The position numbers and the translations under genes are program-made. From contig JABAQU010000023.1 of the NCBI GenBank assembly GCA_019187185.1, positions 115,348-179,347 on the forward strand: a DNA stretch of 64,000 bases, written 5' to 3'. Each line of letters starts with the position of its first letter. The first letter of the stretch is position 1. Below the pieces are notes generated by a model that was given only the letters and a program-made list of their open reading frames with translations, searched no databases and was not told the origin of the DNA. The stretch is from Steroidobacteraceae bacterium. GTDB lineage: Bacteria; Pseudomonadota; Gammaproteobacteria; Steroidobacterales; Steroidobacteraceae. Positions 36,912 to 45,751 of the stretch are shown one piece after another.

Positions 36912-38029
36912 CAGAAATCGATCTCCATGAACAGCACCGCGAACAGCGCATCGGCGAGAATCACGAGGAAGATCGCCTGCACGACCGCCACGGTCGTCAG
37001 GCGCCCGAGCTCGCGCGAGGAGCCGCGCACCTGCAGCCCGCGGTAGGTGCCAGCAGTCGCGATCAGGATCGCGAACACCGGCGCCTTCACGAGCCCCGCC
37101 CAGAACGTGGTCGCGGAGATCGCGTCATCCACCCGCGCGAAGTACTGGATGATCGGCATGTCGAGCAGCCACTTGCAGAGCAGTGCGCCGCCCGCGAGCC
37201 CGACCCCGTCGGCGATGATCGTGAGGAGCGGCAGCGCGATCATGAGCCCGAGCACGCGCGGCAGCACGAGCACCTCGATCGGCTCGACGCCGGTCGCGTT
37301 GAGCGCATCGACCTCCTCGTTGAGCTTCATCGCGCCGATCTCGGCCGCGAAGGCGCTGCCCGAGCGGCCGGCGACGATGATCGCCGTGAGCAGCACACCG
37401 AGCTCGCGCAGCACGCCGATCGTCACGAGATCGACGACATAGACCTCGGCGCCGAAGTTGAGCAGTTGCTGCGCGCTCATGTACGCGATGATGACGCTGA
37501 TCAGGAACGCGATCAGCGACACGATCGGGATCGCCGTGATGCCGGTGTCGTAGACATAGCGCGCCACCGACGTGATCCGCAGGCGCCGCGCGCTACCGAA
37601 CGCGCGTGCCGCCTGCACGGTGACGCGGCCGAGGAAATCGAGGCCGTCGCGCATGCCGCGCGACTGGCTCACGACGGCGCGCCCGACCGCAACCACCGGC
37701 GACTCGACGCCATCGCCCGCTGCCGGAGCCGGCGGGGCCGCGGTGGCTTCCTCGCGCGTGCGGTCGATCAGGGCCAGTTGCGCCGGCGGTACGCCGACGA
37801 ACGCGACCCGGCGCGCGCCGCCGGCCGCGGCATCGAGGTACTCGCGCAGCAGCCAGGCGCCGGACAGGTCGATGCGGGGCGCCCCCGCGGCATCGACCGC
37901 GACCTCGCGGACCCCCTCGAGTGACACGCGGTCCAGCTCGGCGCGGATCGCCGGGAGCTCGGATGCCCGCCAGTCGCCGTGCAGGCGCAGCGTCAGTCGT
38001 CCGTCTGAGACCTCGGCGGACAGGTGCAT
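36911..38029 (-). CDS. MlaE-like permease with N-terminal STAS-like domain
   Basis: A 372-aa protein. Residues 1 to about 95 resemble a STAS domain (RLTLRLHGDWRASELPAI), a module that in E. coli is the separate protein MlaB. The rest is an MlaE permease with five or so membrane helices and the signature TGVEPIEVLVLPRVLGL plus ELGVLLTAIIVAGRSGSAFAAEIGAM. It is the first gene of the four-gene lipid-transport operon. Confidence 0.92.
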   Translation of the reverse strand: MHLSAEVSDGRLTLRLHGDWRASELPAIRAELDRVSLEGVREVAVDAAGAPRIDLSGAWLLREYLDAAAGGARRVAFVGVPPAQLALIDRTREEATAAPPAPAAGDGVESPVVAVGRAVVSQSRGMRDGLDFLGRVTVQAARAFGSARRLRITSVARYVYDTGITAIPIVSLIAFLISVIIAYMSAQQLLNFGAEVYVVDLVTIGVLRELGVLLTAIIVAGRSGSAFAAEIGAMKLNEEVDALNATGVEPIEVLVLPRVLGLMIALPLLTIIADGVGLAGGALLCKWLLDMPIIQYFARVDDAISATTFWAGLVKAPVFAILIATAGTYRGLQVRGSSRELGRLTTVAVVQAIFLVILADALFAVLFMEIDF

Positions 38030-38087
38030 GCGAAAAGTCTAACCGGCAAACGGCCCGGCTGACGACCGCGCCGCGCGCGCGGGAGGG

Positions 38088-38975
38088 TCAGCCGTCGTCG
38101 CGATAGCGGCGCAGCCGCACGGTGACATAGAGCAGTGCCACCGCAGCGACGAGCCCGAGCAGCATCGGCGCGTTGAAGAAGACGGACGAAATGTCGAGGC
38201 TGTCGAACAGCCGCGGCAGCGACACGACCTTTTCGCGGCTGATCGTCACGGTCTGGGTCGCGAGCTGCGTCTCCATGCCCTTCAGCGCGGGGAAAGCGGG
38301 TGCGAGGCGGTCCGAGATGAAATTCCACACATAGGAGGTGTGGAGCACGAAGCGCTCGATCAGCGCGAGCACGAGCGGGGGCAGCACCGCCCACATCATC
38401 ACGTTGCGGCGCGCCCAGGCCGAAACCAGCAGCATCCAGGCCGCGAGCGGCGCGTACCACAGGATCGAGGCACAGAGCCAGATGCCGAGCAGCGCCTGCG
38501 ACTTGAACCAGGTGCCGGTATCCCACAGCGGAAACTCGTCGGCGATCAGCCCCGCACCGGCGCGCGCGGTCAGGATCCCGCGCACGACGAGATCGGTGGC
38601 GACCGCGAACAGGAACACGCCGATCGGCGTCACGACGAGCGCAACGAGAAACTTCGACAGCACGGTGGCCGCGTCGGAGACCGGCAACGACTTCCAGAAG
38701 AGAATCGAACGGTCACGCCGCTCCGAGTACAGGCAATCGAGCAGGTAGAACGAGATCACGGTGGCCGCGACGATGAAGATCACGAGGCTCATCGCCCACA
38801 CGGTGATGCCGAGGATGGCGCGCGCCTGGTCGATCGTGAGCGCCTTCATGGTCGCCATCTCGAAATGCCCGAACACGGCCGTGCCGACGAGCAGCAGCGC
38901 GGTGACGAGCGGCGCGAGCCAAAGCGCGCGATGCTCCTGGTACTCGCGGCGGATGAGGGTCGGCATCACGTTCAT
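38088..38975 (-). CDS. ABC-2 type transporter permease
   Basis: A 295-aa membrane protein with about six hydrophobic segments, including APLVTALLLVGTAVFGHF, LVIFIVAATVISFYL and MLLGLVAAVALLYVTV. The block YSERRDRSILFWKSLPVSD is typical of ABC-2 permeases paired with YtrB-like ATPases. It overlaps the ATPase gene by four bases and belongs to the YtrA-controlled operon. Substrate unknown; envelope-stress-related export is the usual guess. Confidence 0.85.
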   Translation of the reverse strand: MNVMPTLIRREYQEHRALWLAPLVTALLLVGTAVFGHFEMATMKALTIDQARAILGITVWAMSLVIFIVAATVISFYLLDCLYSERRDRSILFWKSLPVSDAATVLSKFLVALVVTPIGVFLFAVATDLVVRGILTARAGAGLIADEFPLWDTGTWFKSQALLGIWLCASILWYAPLAAWMLLVSAWARRNVMMWAVLPPLVLALIERFVLHTSYVWNFISDRLAPAFPALKGMETQLATQTVTISREKVVSLPRLFDSLDISSVFFNAPMLLGLVAAVALLYVTVRLRRYRDDG

Positions 38976-39868
38976 GGTGTCGCTCCCTGCGCGCCCGGCG
39001 CCATCTGCATCTTTGCGACGAAGAGGTCGGCGATTGTCGGCGTGCGCAGCTCACCGAGCGGCGCGAGATCGGCCTCCGGGCGACCCTCGTAGAAGAGCGC
39101 GACGCGGCCGAAGATCTCCCGCGAGTAGAACGGGTTCAGCGCCCGCGCACGCTCCACCTGGTCGGGCGCGCAGACGAGCTGCTGGTAGCGGCCGCCGAGG
39201 TCCTCGACGGCACTGTCCAGCACGATCCTGCCGTGCCGGATGAAAATCACGTCGGTCAGCAGGTTCTCGATCTCCTCGACCTGGTGGGTCGTCAGGACGA
39301 TCGTGCGGTCCTTGTCGAAATAGTCGTTCAGCAAGGTGTCGTAGAACTGCCGCCGGTAGAGCAGGTCGAGGCCGAGCGTCGGCTCGTCGAGCACCAGCAG
39401 GCGCGCATCGATCGCGAGGATCAGCGCGAGATGCAGCTGCGTGACCATGCCCTTCGAGAGCTCGCGCACGCGGCTTTTCATCCGGATGTCGGTGGTCGCG
39501 AGGAAGCCTTCGGCCCGTGTGCGGTCGAAGCGGGGATGAACGCCCGCGACATAGTCGAGCGCCTGGCTGACGCGCAGCCACTTGGGCAGCACCGCGACGT
39601 CGGCGATGAAGCAGACGTCGTGCATCAGCGTGTCGCGCTCGCGCGTCGGATCGTGGCCGAGAACCGAAAGCCGGCCGTCATACGGCGTCAGGCCGAGGAT
39701 CGCCTTGAGCGCGGTCGTCTTGCCGGCGCCGTTCGGGCCGATGAGACCCACGATGCGGCCCGCGCCGACCTTGAAGCTGACACCATCCAGGGCGTGCAGC
39801 TTGCCGTAGGACTTGGCGAGATCCTGCGCCACGATCACGGGCGTGTCACTCGTGCTTGTCATCGTCAT
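38972..39868 (-). CDS. ABC transporter ATPase (YtrB-like)
   Basis: A 298-aa ATPase with Walker A GPNGAGKTTALKA, signature LSKGMVTQLHLAL and Walker B LLVLDEPTLGLDLLYRR. The signature is LSKGM rather than LSGGQ, as commonly seen in single-domain ATPases of this group. It overlaps the regulator gene upstream by 23 bases, so translation is probably coupled. Confidence 0.92.
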   Translation of the reverse strand: MTMTSTSDTPVIVAQDLAKSYGKLHALDGVSFKVGAGRIVGLIGPNGAGKTTALKAILGLTPYDGRLSVLGHDPTRERDTLMHDVCFIADVAVLPKWLRVSQALDYVAGVHPRFDRTRAEGFLATTDIRMKSRVRELSKGMVTQLHLALILAIDARLLVLDEPTLGLDLLYRRQFYDTLLNDYFDKDRTIVLTTHQVEEIENLLTDVIFIRHGRIVLDSAVEDLGGRYQQLVCAPDQVERARALNPFYSREIFGRVALFYEGRPEADLAPLGELRTPTIADLFVAKMQMAPGAQGATP

Positions 39869-40274
39869 TCCCTGCCGGCGAGAGCGTCTGCGTCGGGGCC
39901 GGTGCCCTCGCGAACAGTTCCTCGGTCGAGAGGCCGAGGCGCTGGATCGTCGCGTAGACCCTGGGCCACTCGTCCTCGATGAAGCGCTGCCGCTCGTCCT
40001 TCATCAACGCCTTGCGCGCGCCGGCATTCACGTACATGCCGCGGCCACGGCGCTTCTCGACCAGCTGCTCGTCGACGAGCTGCTGATAGCCCTTCAGCAC
40101 GGTCAGCGGGTTCAGGCGGAATTCCGCGGCCACGTTCCGCACCGAGGGAAGCGGATCGCCCTCCTTCAGGACGCCCTCCAGGATCATCGCCACCACGCGA
40201 TCGCGCAGCTGGCGGTAGATCGGCAGGCTCTCGTCCCACTGCGGATCCATGCTTCCCGTGAACTCCTGCGACAT
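39846..40274 (-). CDS. GntR-family regulator (YtrA subfamily)
   Basis: A 142-aa regulator with the GntR winged helix (IYRQLRDRVVAMILEGVLKEGDPLPSVRNVAAEFRLNPLTVLKGYQQL within residues 17-75). It is followed only by a short helical dimerisation tail, the YtrA layout. Family members repress their own operon and respond to cell-wall or membrane stress. It lies between the 52-aa peptide gene and the ABC genes, and probably binds the palindromes at 40536-40566. Confidence 0.9.
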   Translation of the reverse strand: MSQEFTGSMDPQWDESLPIYRQLRDRVVAMILEGVLKEGDPLPSVRNVAAEFRLNPLTVLKGYQQLVDEQLVEKRRGRGMYVNAGARKALMKDERQRFIEDEWPRVYATIQRLGLSTEELFARAPAPTQTLSPAGNDDDKHE

Positions 40275-40315
40275 GGCGGTTGCCGTGCTCTAGCGAGCTA
40301 ATCTAGCAGAACGCC

Positions 40316-40474
40316 TTACTTCGCCGCGGCGAGGTGAATGGACTGGGGTGCGTCCACCGCCACCCGCGCCACGCTCGTCGAGGACACGAAGGCCACGCTG
40401 GAGGCCACCGTCAGGACGATCGCCACGACCGCTGCACCGAGGGCCACCGTGAAGTTGTAGGTTGAGTTGCTCAT
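40316..40474 (-). CDS. Small membrane peptide at the head of the YtrA operon
   Basis: A 52-aa ORF with a strong ribosome binding site (AAGGAG six bases before the ATG) and one hydrophobic helix (ALGAAVVAIVLTVASSVAFV). A polar C-terminus with APQSIHLAAAK follows. It sits about 60 nt downstream of a near-consensus promoter and 41 bases upstream of the GntR gene, as the first cistron. It is unlike any protein I recognise. A single-span regulator or accessory subunit of the transporter is possible. Confidence 0.7.
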   Translation of the reverse strand: MSNSTYNFTVALGAAVVAIVLTVASSVAFVSSTSVARVAVDAPQSIHLAAAK

Positions 40475-40535
40475 GTCAGTCTCCTTGGGTTTACCGTCTC
40501 GCCGTCTGCACCCTGCAAAGCGGCTTCGTCTTGGT

Positions 40536-40569
40536 GTTATATATAACTACAACACTAGTTCAGTGTCAA
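40536..40569 (-). promoter_or_regulatory. Promoter and operator of the YtrA/ABC operon
   Basis: On the minus strand, TTGACA (40569-40564) and TTATAT (40546-40541) are separated by exactly 17 bases, a near-consensus sigma-70 promoter. The spacer contains the inverted repeat ACACT-N5-AGTGT, and the -10 lies within the palindrome GTTATATATAAC. Two palindromes overlapping the promoter are what an autoregulated GntR repressor would need. Confidence 0.75.
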
Positions 40570-40626
40570 CACCTGCCCAGGGATTTTTTGCCGGGGGAGC
40601 GATCGTCGCCTGGCGAGACCGTGGAG

Positions 40627-40655
40627 TTACCGTAACTGCTTGATTTATGTAGAAT
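40627..40655 (+). promoter_or_regulatory. Probable mdh promoter
   Basis: TTACCG (40627-40632) and TAGAAT (40650-40655) are spaced 17 bases apart on the plus strand, 25 bases before the mdh ATG. A GGAG lies in the leader at 40672-40675. Confidence 0.5.
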
Positions 40656-40680
40656 CCACACCCCCCCATACGGAGTCGTC

Positions 40681-41661
40681 ATGAAAACTGCCCTGAATGT
40701 CGCGATCACCGGCGCCGCCGGTCAGATCGGCTATGCCCTCGCTTTCCGTGTCGCCTCGGGCGCCCTTTTTGGCCCCGACCAGCCGGTCAACCTGCACCTC
40801 CTCGAGATCACCCCGGCATTGCCGCAGCTGCAGGGCGTCCTGATGGAGCTGTCGGACTGCGCGTTCCCGACGCTGCAGAAGATCGTCGCGACCGACGATA
40901 CGAAGGTGGCGTTTCGCGACTGTCACGCGGCGCTGCTCGTCGGTGCGCGCCCGCGCGGCCCGGGCATGGAGCGGAAAGACCTGCTGCTCGCGAACGCGCA
41001 GATTTTCTCGGCGCAGGGCAAGGCATTGAATGCGGTCGCCGACCGCAACGTGAAGGTGCTCGTCGTCGGCAATCCCGCGAACACCAACGCACTGATCGCG
41101 CGCGCCAACGCGAAGGATCTCAACCCGCGCAACTTCACCGCGATGACGCGCCTCGATCACAATCGCGCGCTGTCGCAGCTCGCGGAGAAGACCGGCACGC
41201 ACGTCACCGCGATCCAGCGCATGATCATCTGGGGCAACCACTCGGCGACACAGTATCCCGACGTCTCGCACGCACTCGTCGGCGGCAAGAGCGCGAAGTC
41301 GCTGGTGGACCAGGCGTGGCTCGAGGGCACGTTCATTCCGGTCGTGCAGCAGCGCGGTGCGGCGATCATCAAGGCGCGCGGCGCTTCGTCGGCGGCCTCG
41401 GCGGCGTCGGCGGCCATCGATCACGTGCGCGACTGGTTCCGCGGCTCGGCCACCGGCGACTGGCTCAGCATGGCCGTGCCGTCCGACGGCAGCTACGGCA
41501 TTCCGGAGGGCGTCATCTACTCGTATCCGGTCACGACCAAGGGCGGCGAGTACCAGATCGTGCCGGGCCTGTCGATCGACGAGTTCAGCCGCAAGCGCAT
41601 GGACGCTACACTCGCGGAACTGCGCGAAGAGCGCGACGGTGTCAAGGAGCTGCTCGGATGA
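40681..41661 (+). CDS. mdh: Malate dehydrogenase
   Basis: A 326-aa NAD-dependent malate dehydrogenase of the cytosolic-type group, converting malate to oxaloacetate in the TCA cycle. Evidence: Rossmann motif [12 protein letters not shown], substrate loop [25 protein letters not shown], catalytic Asp/His region [13 protein letters not shown] and [13 protein letters not shown]. Length is standard. The stop overlaps the ATG of the SYLF gene. Confidence 0.97.
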   Translation: MKTALNVAITGAAGQIGYALAFRVASGALFGPDQPVNLHLLEITPALPQLQGVLMELSDCAFPTLQKIVATDDTKVAFRDCHAALLVGARPRGPGMERKDLLLANAQIFSAQGKALNAVADRNVKVLVVGNPANTNALIARANAKDLNPRNFTAMTRLDHNRALSQLAEKTGTHVTAIQRMIIWGNHSATQYPDVSHALVGGKSAKSLVDQAWLEGTFIPVVQQRGAAIIKARGASSAASAASAAIDHVRDWFRGSATGDWLSMAVPSDGSYGIPEGVIYSYPVTTKGGEYQIVPGLSIDEFSRKRMDATLAELREERDGVKELLG

Positions 41662-42191
41662 AGCCCGTATTCGCTGCCGTTTGTGTCATCGCCCTCGCCG
41701 CCTCGCCGGTGTGGGCGGATTCGAAGGTCGAGATCGATGCGAAAGTGCAGGAAGCGCGCGCCGAACTCGCGAAGCACACCAGGGCAGGCGCGGAACTCGC
41801 GTCGAAGGCAAAGGGCGTGCTGATCTTCCCGCGCGTGATCAAGGCGGGGTTCGGCGTCGGCGGCGAATACGGCGAAGGCGCGCTGCAGGTCGGCGGCAAG
41901 ACCGTCGGCTACTACAACATCGCGGCCGCCTCGATCGGACTGCAACTCGGTGCGCAGGCGCGCACCGAGGTCATCCTCTTCATGACCGCCGACGCACTCA
42001 GGAAATTTCAGGGCAGCGACGGCTGGAAGGCGGGCGTCGACGGCAGCGTCGCGCTCGCGACCCTCGGCGCAGGCGGCACGATCGATACCGACACGGCGAG
42101 GAAGCCGATCATCGGCTTCATCTTTTCGAACAAGGGGCTGATGTACAACCTCACCTTCGAGGGTTCGAAGATCACGAAGCTCGACAAGTAG
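41658..42191 (+). CDS. Secreted SYLF/YSC84-domain protein
   Basis: A 177-aa protein with a cleavable signal ([17 protein letters not shown]) followed by a SYLF lipid-binding domain: [35 protein letters not shown] and the terminal [17 protein letters not shown]. The family binds phosphoinositides in eukaryotes; in bacteria the role is unclear and probably envelope-related. The ATG overlaps the mdh stop, and fadE begins 15 bases downstream. Confidence 0.85.
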   Translation: MKPVFAAVCVIALAASPVWADSKVEIDAKVQEARAELAKHTRAGAELASKAKGVLIFPRVIKAGFGVGGEYGEGALQVGGKTVGYYNIAAASIGLQLGAQARTEVILFMTADALRKFQGSDGWKAGVDGSVALATLGAGGTIDTDTARKPIIGFIFSNKGLMYNLTFEGSKITKLDK

Positions 42192-42206
42192 GACCGGAGG
42201 CCGCGC

Positions 42207-44744
42207 ATGCTGGGTGTGTTGATCACGATCGTGCTCGTTGCGGCCGCGGCCTTCGCCGTGACCCAGGTCGGCGGCGTCATCACGCTCCTGTTCATCGCGG
42301 CGGTCCTCTTCCTCGCCTACAAGCGCCTGTCGCTGATCGCGTTCGCGGCGACGTTCACCGTGCTGCTCGCGGCGTACACGGTCCTCGGCCATCCGGCCGG
42401 GCTCTGGAAGGGCGTGCTGTGGGTGATGCTCGCGCTGCTGTGGCTCTTCACGATCCGCCCGCTGCGCAAATCGCTCATCACGCGCCCGTTCATGAAGGCG
42501 TACCTGCGGATGCTGCCGCGCATGTCGCAGACCGAGCGCGAAGCGCTCGAGGCCGGCACCGTGTGGTGGGACGGCGAGCTGTTCACGGGTGCGCCGGACT
42601 GGCAGAGGCTCTTCGCGACGAAGCCGCCGCAGCTGTCGGCCGAGGAGCAGGCCTTTCTCGCCGGCCCCTGCGAGGAGCTGTGCCGCATGCTCGACGACTG
42701 GGACATCACGCATGTGCGCGGCGACCTGCCGCCCGCCGTGTGGGAGTTCCTGAAATCGAAGGGCTTCTTCGCGATGATCATCCCGAAGAAGTACGGCGGC
42801 CTCGAGTTCTCCGCGTACGCGCATTCCTGCGTGCTGACGAAACTCGCGAGCCGCTGCACGACGGCATCGTCCACGGTCGCGGTGCCGAACTCGCTCGGCC
42901 CGGCCGAGCTGCTGAACCATTACGGCACCCAGGAGCAGAAGGACTACTACCTGCCGCGCCTCGCGCGCGGCGAGGAAGTACCGTGTTTCGCGCTGACCGG
43001 GCCGCGCGTCGGCTCGGACGCCGCAGCGATCCCCGACACGGGCATCGTGTGCCGCGGGCAATGGCAGGGCAAGGAGATCATCGGCATCCGCCTCAACTTC
43101 TCGAAGCGCTACATCACGCTCGCGCCGATTGCGACCGTGGTGGGCCTCGCGTTCCGGCTGTTCGACCCGGAGAAGCTCGCCGGCGACGTGGTGGACATCG
43201 GCATCACCTGCGCGCTCGTCCCGCGCGACACGCCGGGCATCACGATCGGTCGTCGCCACTTCCCGGTGAACATCCCGTTCCAGAACGGCCCCATCCAGGG
43301 CCATGACGTGTTCGTGCCGCTCGACAGCATCATCGGCGGCATGAAGATGGCCGGCCAGGGCTGGCGCATGCTCGTCGAGCAGCTGTCGGTCGGGCGCTGC
43401 ATCTCGCTGCCCTCGAACGCCACCGGCGGCGCGAAGGCGGGCGTGTTCGCGACCGGCGCCTATGCGCGCATCCGCCGCCAGTTCAACATGCCGGTCGGCA
43501 AGTTCGAAGGCGTCGAGGCCGTGATCGCGCGCATGGTCGGCTACACCTACATCATGGATGCCGGGCGCTCGGTCACGACCGGCGCCATCGACGGCGGCGA
43601 GAAGCCGTCGGTGCCGGCTGCGATGCTGAAGTACCACGTGACCGAGATGGGCCGGCAGGTCGCCGACGACGCGATGGACGTGCACGGCGGCAAGGGCATC
43701 ATGCTCGGGCCCAACAACTACCTCGCGCGCGGCTACCAGGCCGTGCCGATCGCGATCACGGTCGAGGGCGCGAACATCCTGACGCGCAATCTCATGATCT
43801 TCGGCCAGGGCGCGATCCGCTGCCATCCGTTCGTGATGCGCGAGATGAACGCGGCGCGCAATCCCGATCGCAAGGCGGGAGTGGACGAGTTTGACCGCGC
43901 GCTTTTCGGCCACATGGGCTTTGCGATCTCGAACGCGGTGCGCTCGCTCGTGATGGCGCTCACGCTCGCGCGCTTCACGAGAAAGCCCGTGCAGGGCCCG
44001 ACTGCGCGCTATTACCAGCACATCGTGCGCTTCAGCGCGTCGTTCGCGTTTGCGGTCGATGTCGCGATGCTGACGCTCGGCGGCTACCTGAAGAAGAAGG
44101 AAAGCCTCTCGGCGCGGCTCGGCGACGTACTGTCCTGCATGTACCTCGCCTCGATGGTGCTGAAACACCACGAGAACCAGGGCAAGCCGGAGGCCGACCT
44201 GCCGATCGTCGAGTGGGCGCTGCGCGATCTCCTCTACACCGCACAGGAGCAACTGCACAGCTTCCTGCGCAACTTCCCGAACGCGTTCCTCGCCGGCTGC
44301 ATGCGCGCGCTGATTTTCCCGCGCGGTCTCACGTACTTCGCGCCGAGCGACCGGCTCGGGCGCCAGATCGCCGAGCTCGTCACGCAGCCGTCCGAGTCGC
44401 GCGACCGCATCTGCGAGTTCATCTATCGCACGGTGCAGCCGGGCAACGCACTCGGCCTCCTGCAGGAAGCGCTCGTGCTGTCGCAGACCGCCGAGCCGCT
44501 CGAGAAGAAGCTGCGGGTCGAGGGTGTCAAGACGGGGCGCGTCACTGCGCTCGACCTGCCGGGCCAGATCCAGCAGGGCCTCGCGGCGGGCATCCTCTCC
44601 GAGACCGAGGCGGCAATGCTCCGCGACTACGACCGCAAGGTAATGCACCTGATCAACGTCGACGACTTCGAGCCGCATGAACTCGGCGTGCAGGCTGCGC
44701 CGGCGGGCAGCATGCACAGCGCCACCGACGCGCGGATCGCGTGA
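42207..44744 (+). CDS. fadE: Membrane-associated acyl-CoA dehydrogenase FadE
   Basis: An 845-aa enzyme for the first step of beta-oxidation. It has three N-terminal hydrophobic segments (about 1-75), then the acyl-CoA dehydrogenase core: FFAMIIPKKYGGLEFSAYAHS, CFALTGPRVGSDAAAIPD and MDVHGGKGIMLGPNNYLARGY. A long C-terminal DUF1974-type region ends near residue 840. Length fits gammaproteobacterial FadE (about 815). It overlaps the DUF3667 gene start by four bases. Confidence 0.95.
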   Translation: MLGVLITIVLVAAAAFAVTQVGGVITLLFIAAVLFLAYKRLSLIAFAATFTVLLAAYTVLGHPAGLWKGVLWVMLALLWLFTIRPLRKSLITRPFMKAYLRMLPRMSQTEREALEAGTVWWDGELFTGAPDWQRLFATKPPQLSAEEQAFLAGPCEELCRMLDDWDITHVRGDLPPAVWEFLKSKGFFAMIIPKKYGGLEFSAYAHSCVLTKLASRCTTASSTVAVPNSLGPAELLNHYGTQEQKDYYLPRLARGEEVPCFALTGPRVGSDAAAIPDTGIVCRGQWQGKEIIGIRLNFSKRYITLAPIATVVGLAFRLFDPEKLAGDVVDIGITCALVPRDTPGITIGRRHFPVNIPFQNGPIQGHDVFVPLDSIIGGMKMAGQGWRMLVEQLSVGRCISLPSNATGGAKAGVFATGAYARIRRQFNMPVGKFEGVEAVIARMVGYTYIMDAGRSVTTGAIDGGEKPSVPAAMLKYHVTEMGRQVADDAMDVHGGKGIMLGPNNYLARGYQAVPIAITVEGANILTRNLMIFGQGAIRCHPFVMREMNAARNPDRKAGVDEFDRALFGHMGFAISNAVRSLVMALTLARFTRKPVQGPTARYYQHIVRFSASFAFAVDVAMLTLGGYLKKKESLSARLGDVLSCMYLASMVLKHHENQGKPEADLPIVEWALRDLLYTAQEQLHSFLRNFPNAFLAGCMRALIFPRGLTYFAPSDRLGRQIAELVTQPSESRDRICEFIYRTVQPGNALGLLQEALVLSQTAEPLEKKLRVEGVKTGRVTALDLPGQIQQGLAAGILSETEAAMLRDYDRKVMHLINVDDFEPHELGVQAAPAGSMHSATDARIA

Positions 44745-45751
44745 CCGACGAGACCCACGGGGGTGATGTCGCGCGCTGCCTCAACTGCGGCGCCGTACTG
44801 ACCGGCCCGTACTGCGCCGCCTGCGGCCAGCGGGACGACCGCCACCTGCACTCGCTGCGGCACTTCCTCGCCGAGGCCTTCGAGGGGCTGACGCACGCCG
44901 ACTCGCGCCTGTGGCGCACGCTCTGGCCCCTGCTCGTGCGCCCCGGCTTCCTGACGCGCGAATTCTTTGCAGGCCGTCGCCAGCGCTACCTGCCACCGTT
45001 CCGTCTCTACATCGTCGTCAGCCTCGTTTTCTTCCTCGTACTCGCGCTGCTGCCGGATTCAGGCCTCGTCCAGGTCGCTGCCACGCCGCCGGACGAAGCC
45101 CAGAGCGTCGACGAGCGCATCGCGAAGATCGTGGCCGAGGAGAACGCCGCCCAGGATCCGGAGCGCAAGGCGGCGCTCGCCGTTGCACGGCGTTCGCTCG
45201 AAGCGATGCGGGCGCGGGAGTCCGCAAGGGGCGCATCGCGGGAGCCGGAGGGCCTTTCGGACATGTACTGCAACGATCTCAGCTATCAGGGGCCCGGCGA
45301 GCCGTGGCTGCAGCCGCGCCTCCGGCTCGGCTGCCAAAAGTCGGTGGCGGACAAGGGCTCGCTCGGACGTGCATTCCTGCACAACGTGCCGCGCGCGATG
45401 TTCTTCCTGCTGCCGCTGATCGCCGCGTTCATGCTGCTTCTCTACTGGCGGCCGCGCCGGTACTACGTGGAGCACCTGCTGTTCTACATCCACAACCACG
45501 CGATGATCTTCCTGCTCGGCTCGCTGCTCGTGCCCGTGTTCTGGCTGTTGCCCGGCGCGGTCGCTCCGGGACTGCTCGCCGGCGCGGTATCGCTCTGGCT
45601 CCTCTGGTATCTCTTCCGTGCGATGCGCGTCTACTACGGCCAGAGCCGGCGCCGCACCTTCTTCAAGTTCCTGTTCATGGGCAACGTGTACCTCGTGCTG
45701 AGCTTCATCATGCTCATCTTCACGCTGCTCTACAGCGTCGCGACCCTCTGA
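44741..45751 (+). CDS. DUF3667 zinc-ribbon membrane protein
   Basis: A 336-aa protein with an N-terminal zinc ribbon (CLNCGAVLTGPYCAACGQ, residues 13-30) and the DUF3667 block FLAEAFEGLTHADSRLWRTL, then LTREFFAGRRQRYLPPFRLY. A first membrane helix (about 88-105), a loop of about 115 residues and three or four C-terminal helices follow. Function unknown. GTG start overlapping the fadE stop; its own stop overlaps the dinB start. Confidence 0.85.
   Translation: MTDETHGGDVARCLNCGAVLTGPYCAACGQRDDRHLHSLRHFLAEAFEGLTHADSRLWRTLWPLLVRPGFLTREFFAGRRQRYLPPFRLYIVVSLVFFLVLALLPDSGLVQVAATPPDEAQSVDERIAKIVAEENAAQDPERKAALAVARRSLEAMRARESARGASREPEGLSDMYCNDLSYQGPGEPWLQPRLRLGCQKSVADKGSLGRAFLHNVPRAMFFLLPLIAAFMLLLYWRPRRYYVEHLLFYIHNHAMIFLLGSLLVPVFWLLPGAVAPGLLAGAVSLWLLWYLFRAMRVYYGQSRRRTFFKFLFMGNVYLVLSFIMLIFTLLYSVATL

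Noticed and set aside
41517..44717. A 1066-codon open frame on the minus strand opposite mdh/SYLF/fadE
   Set aside because: It is the antisense shadow of G+C-rich coding sequence. It is low-complexity His/Arg/Glu-rich with no domain, and fadE on the plus strand is unambiguous.
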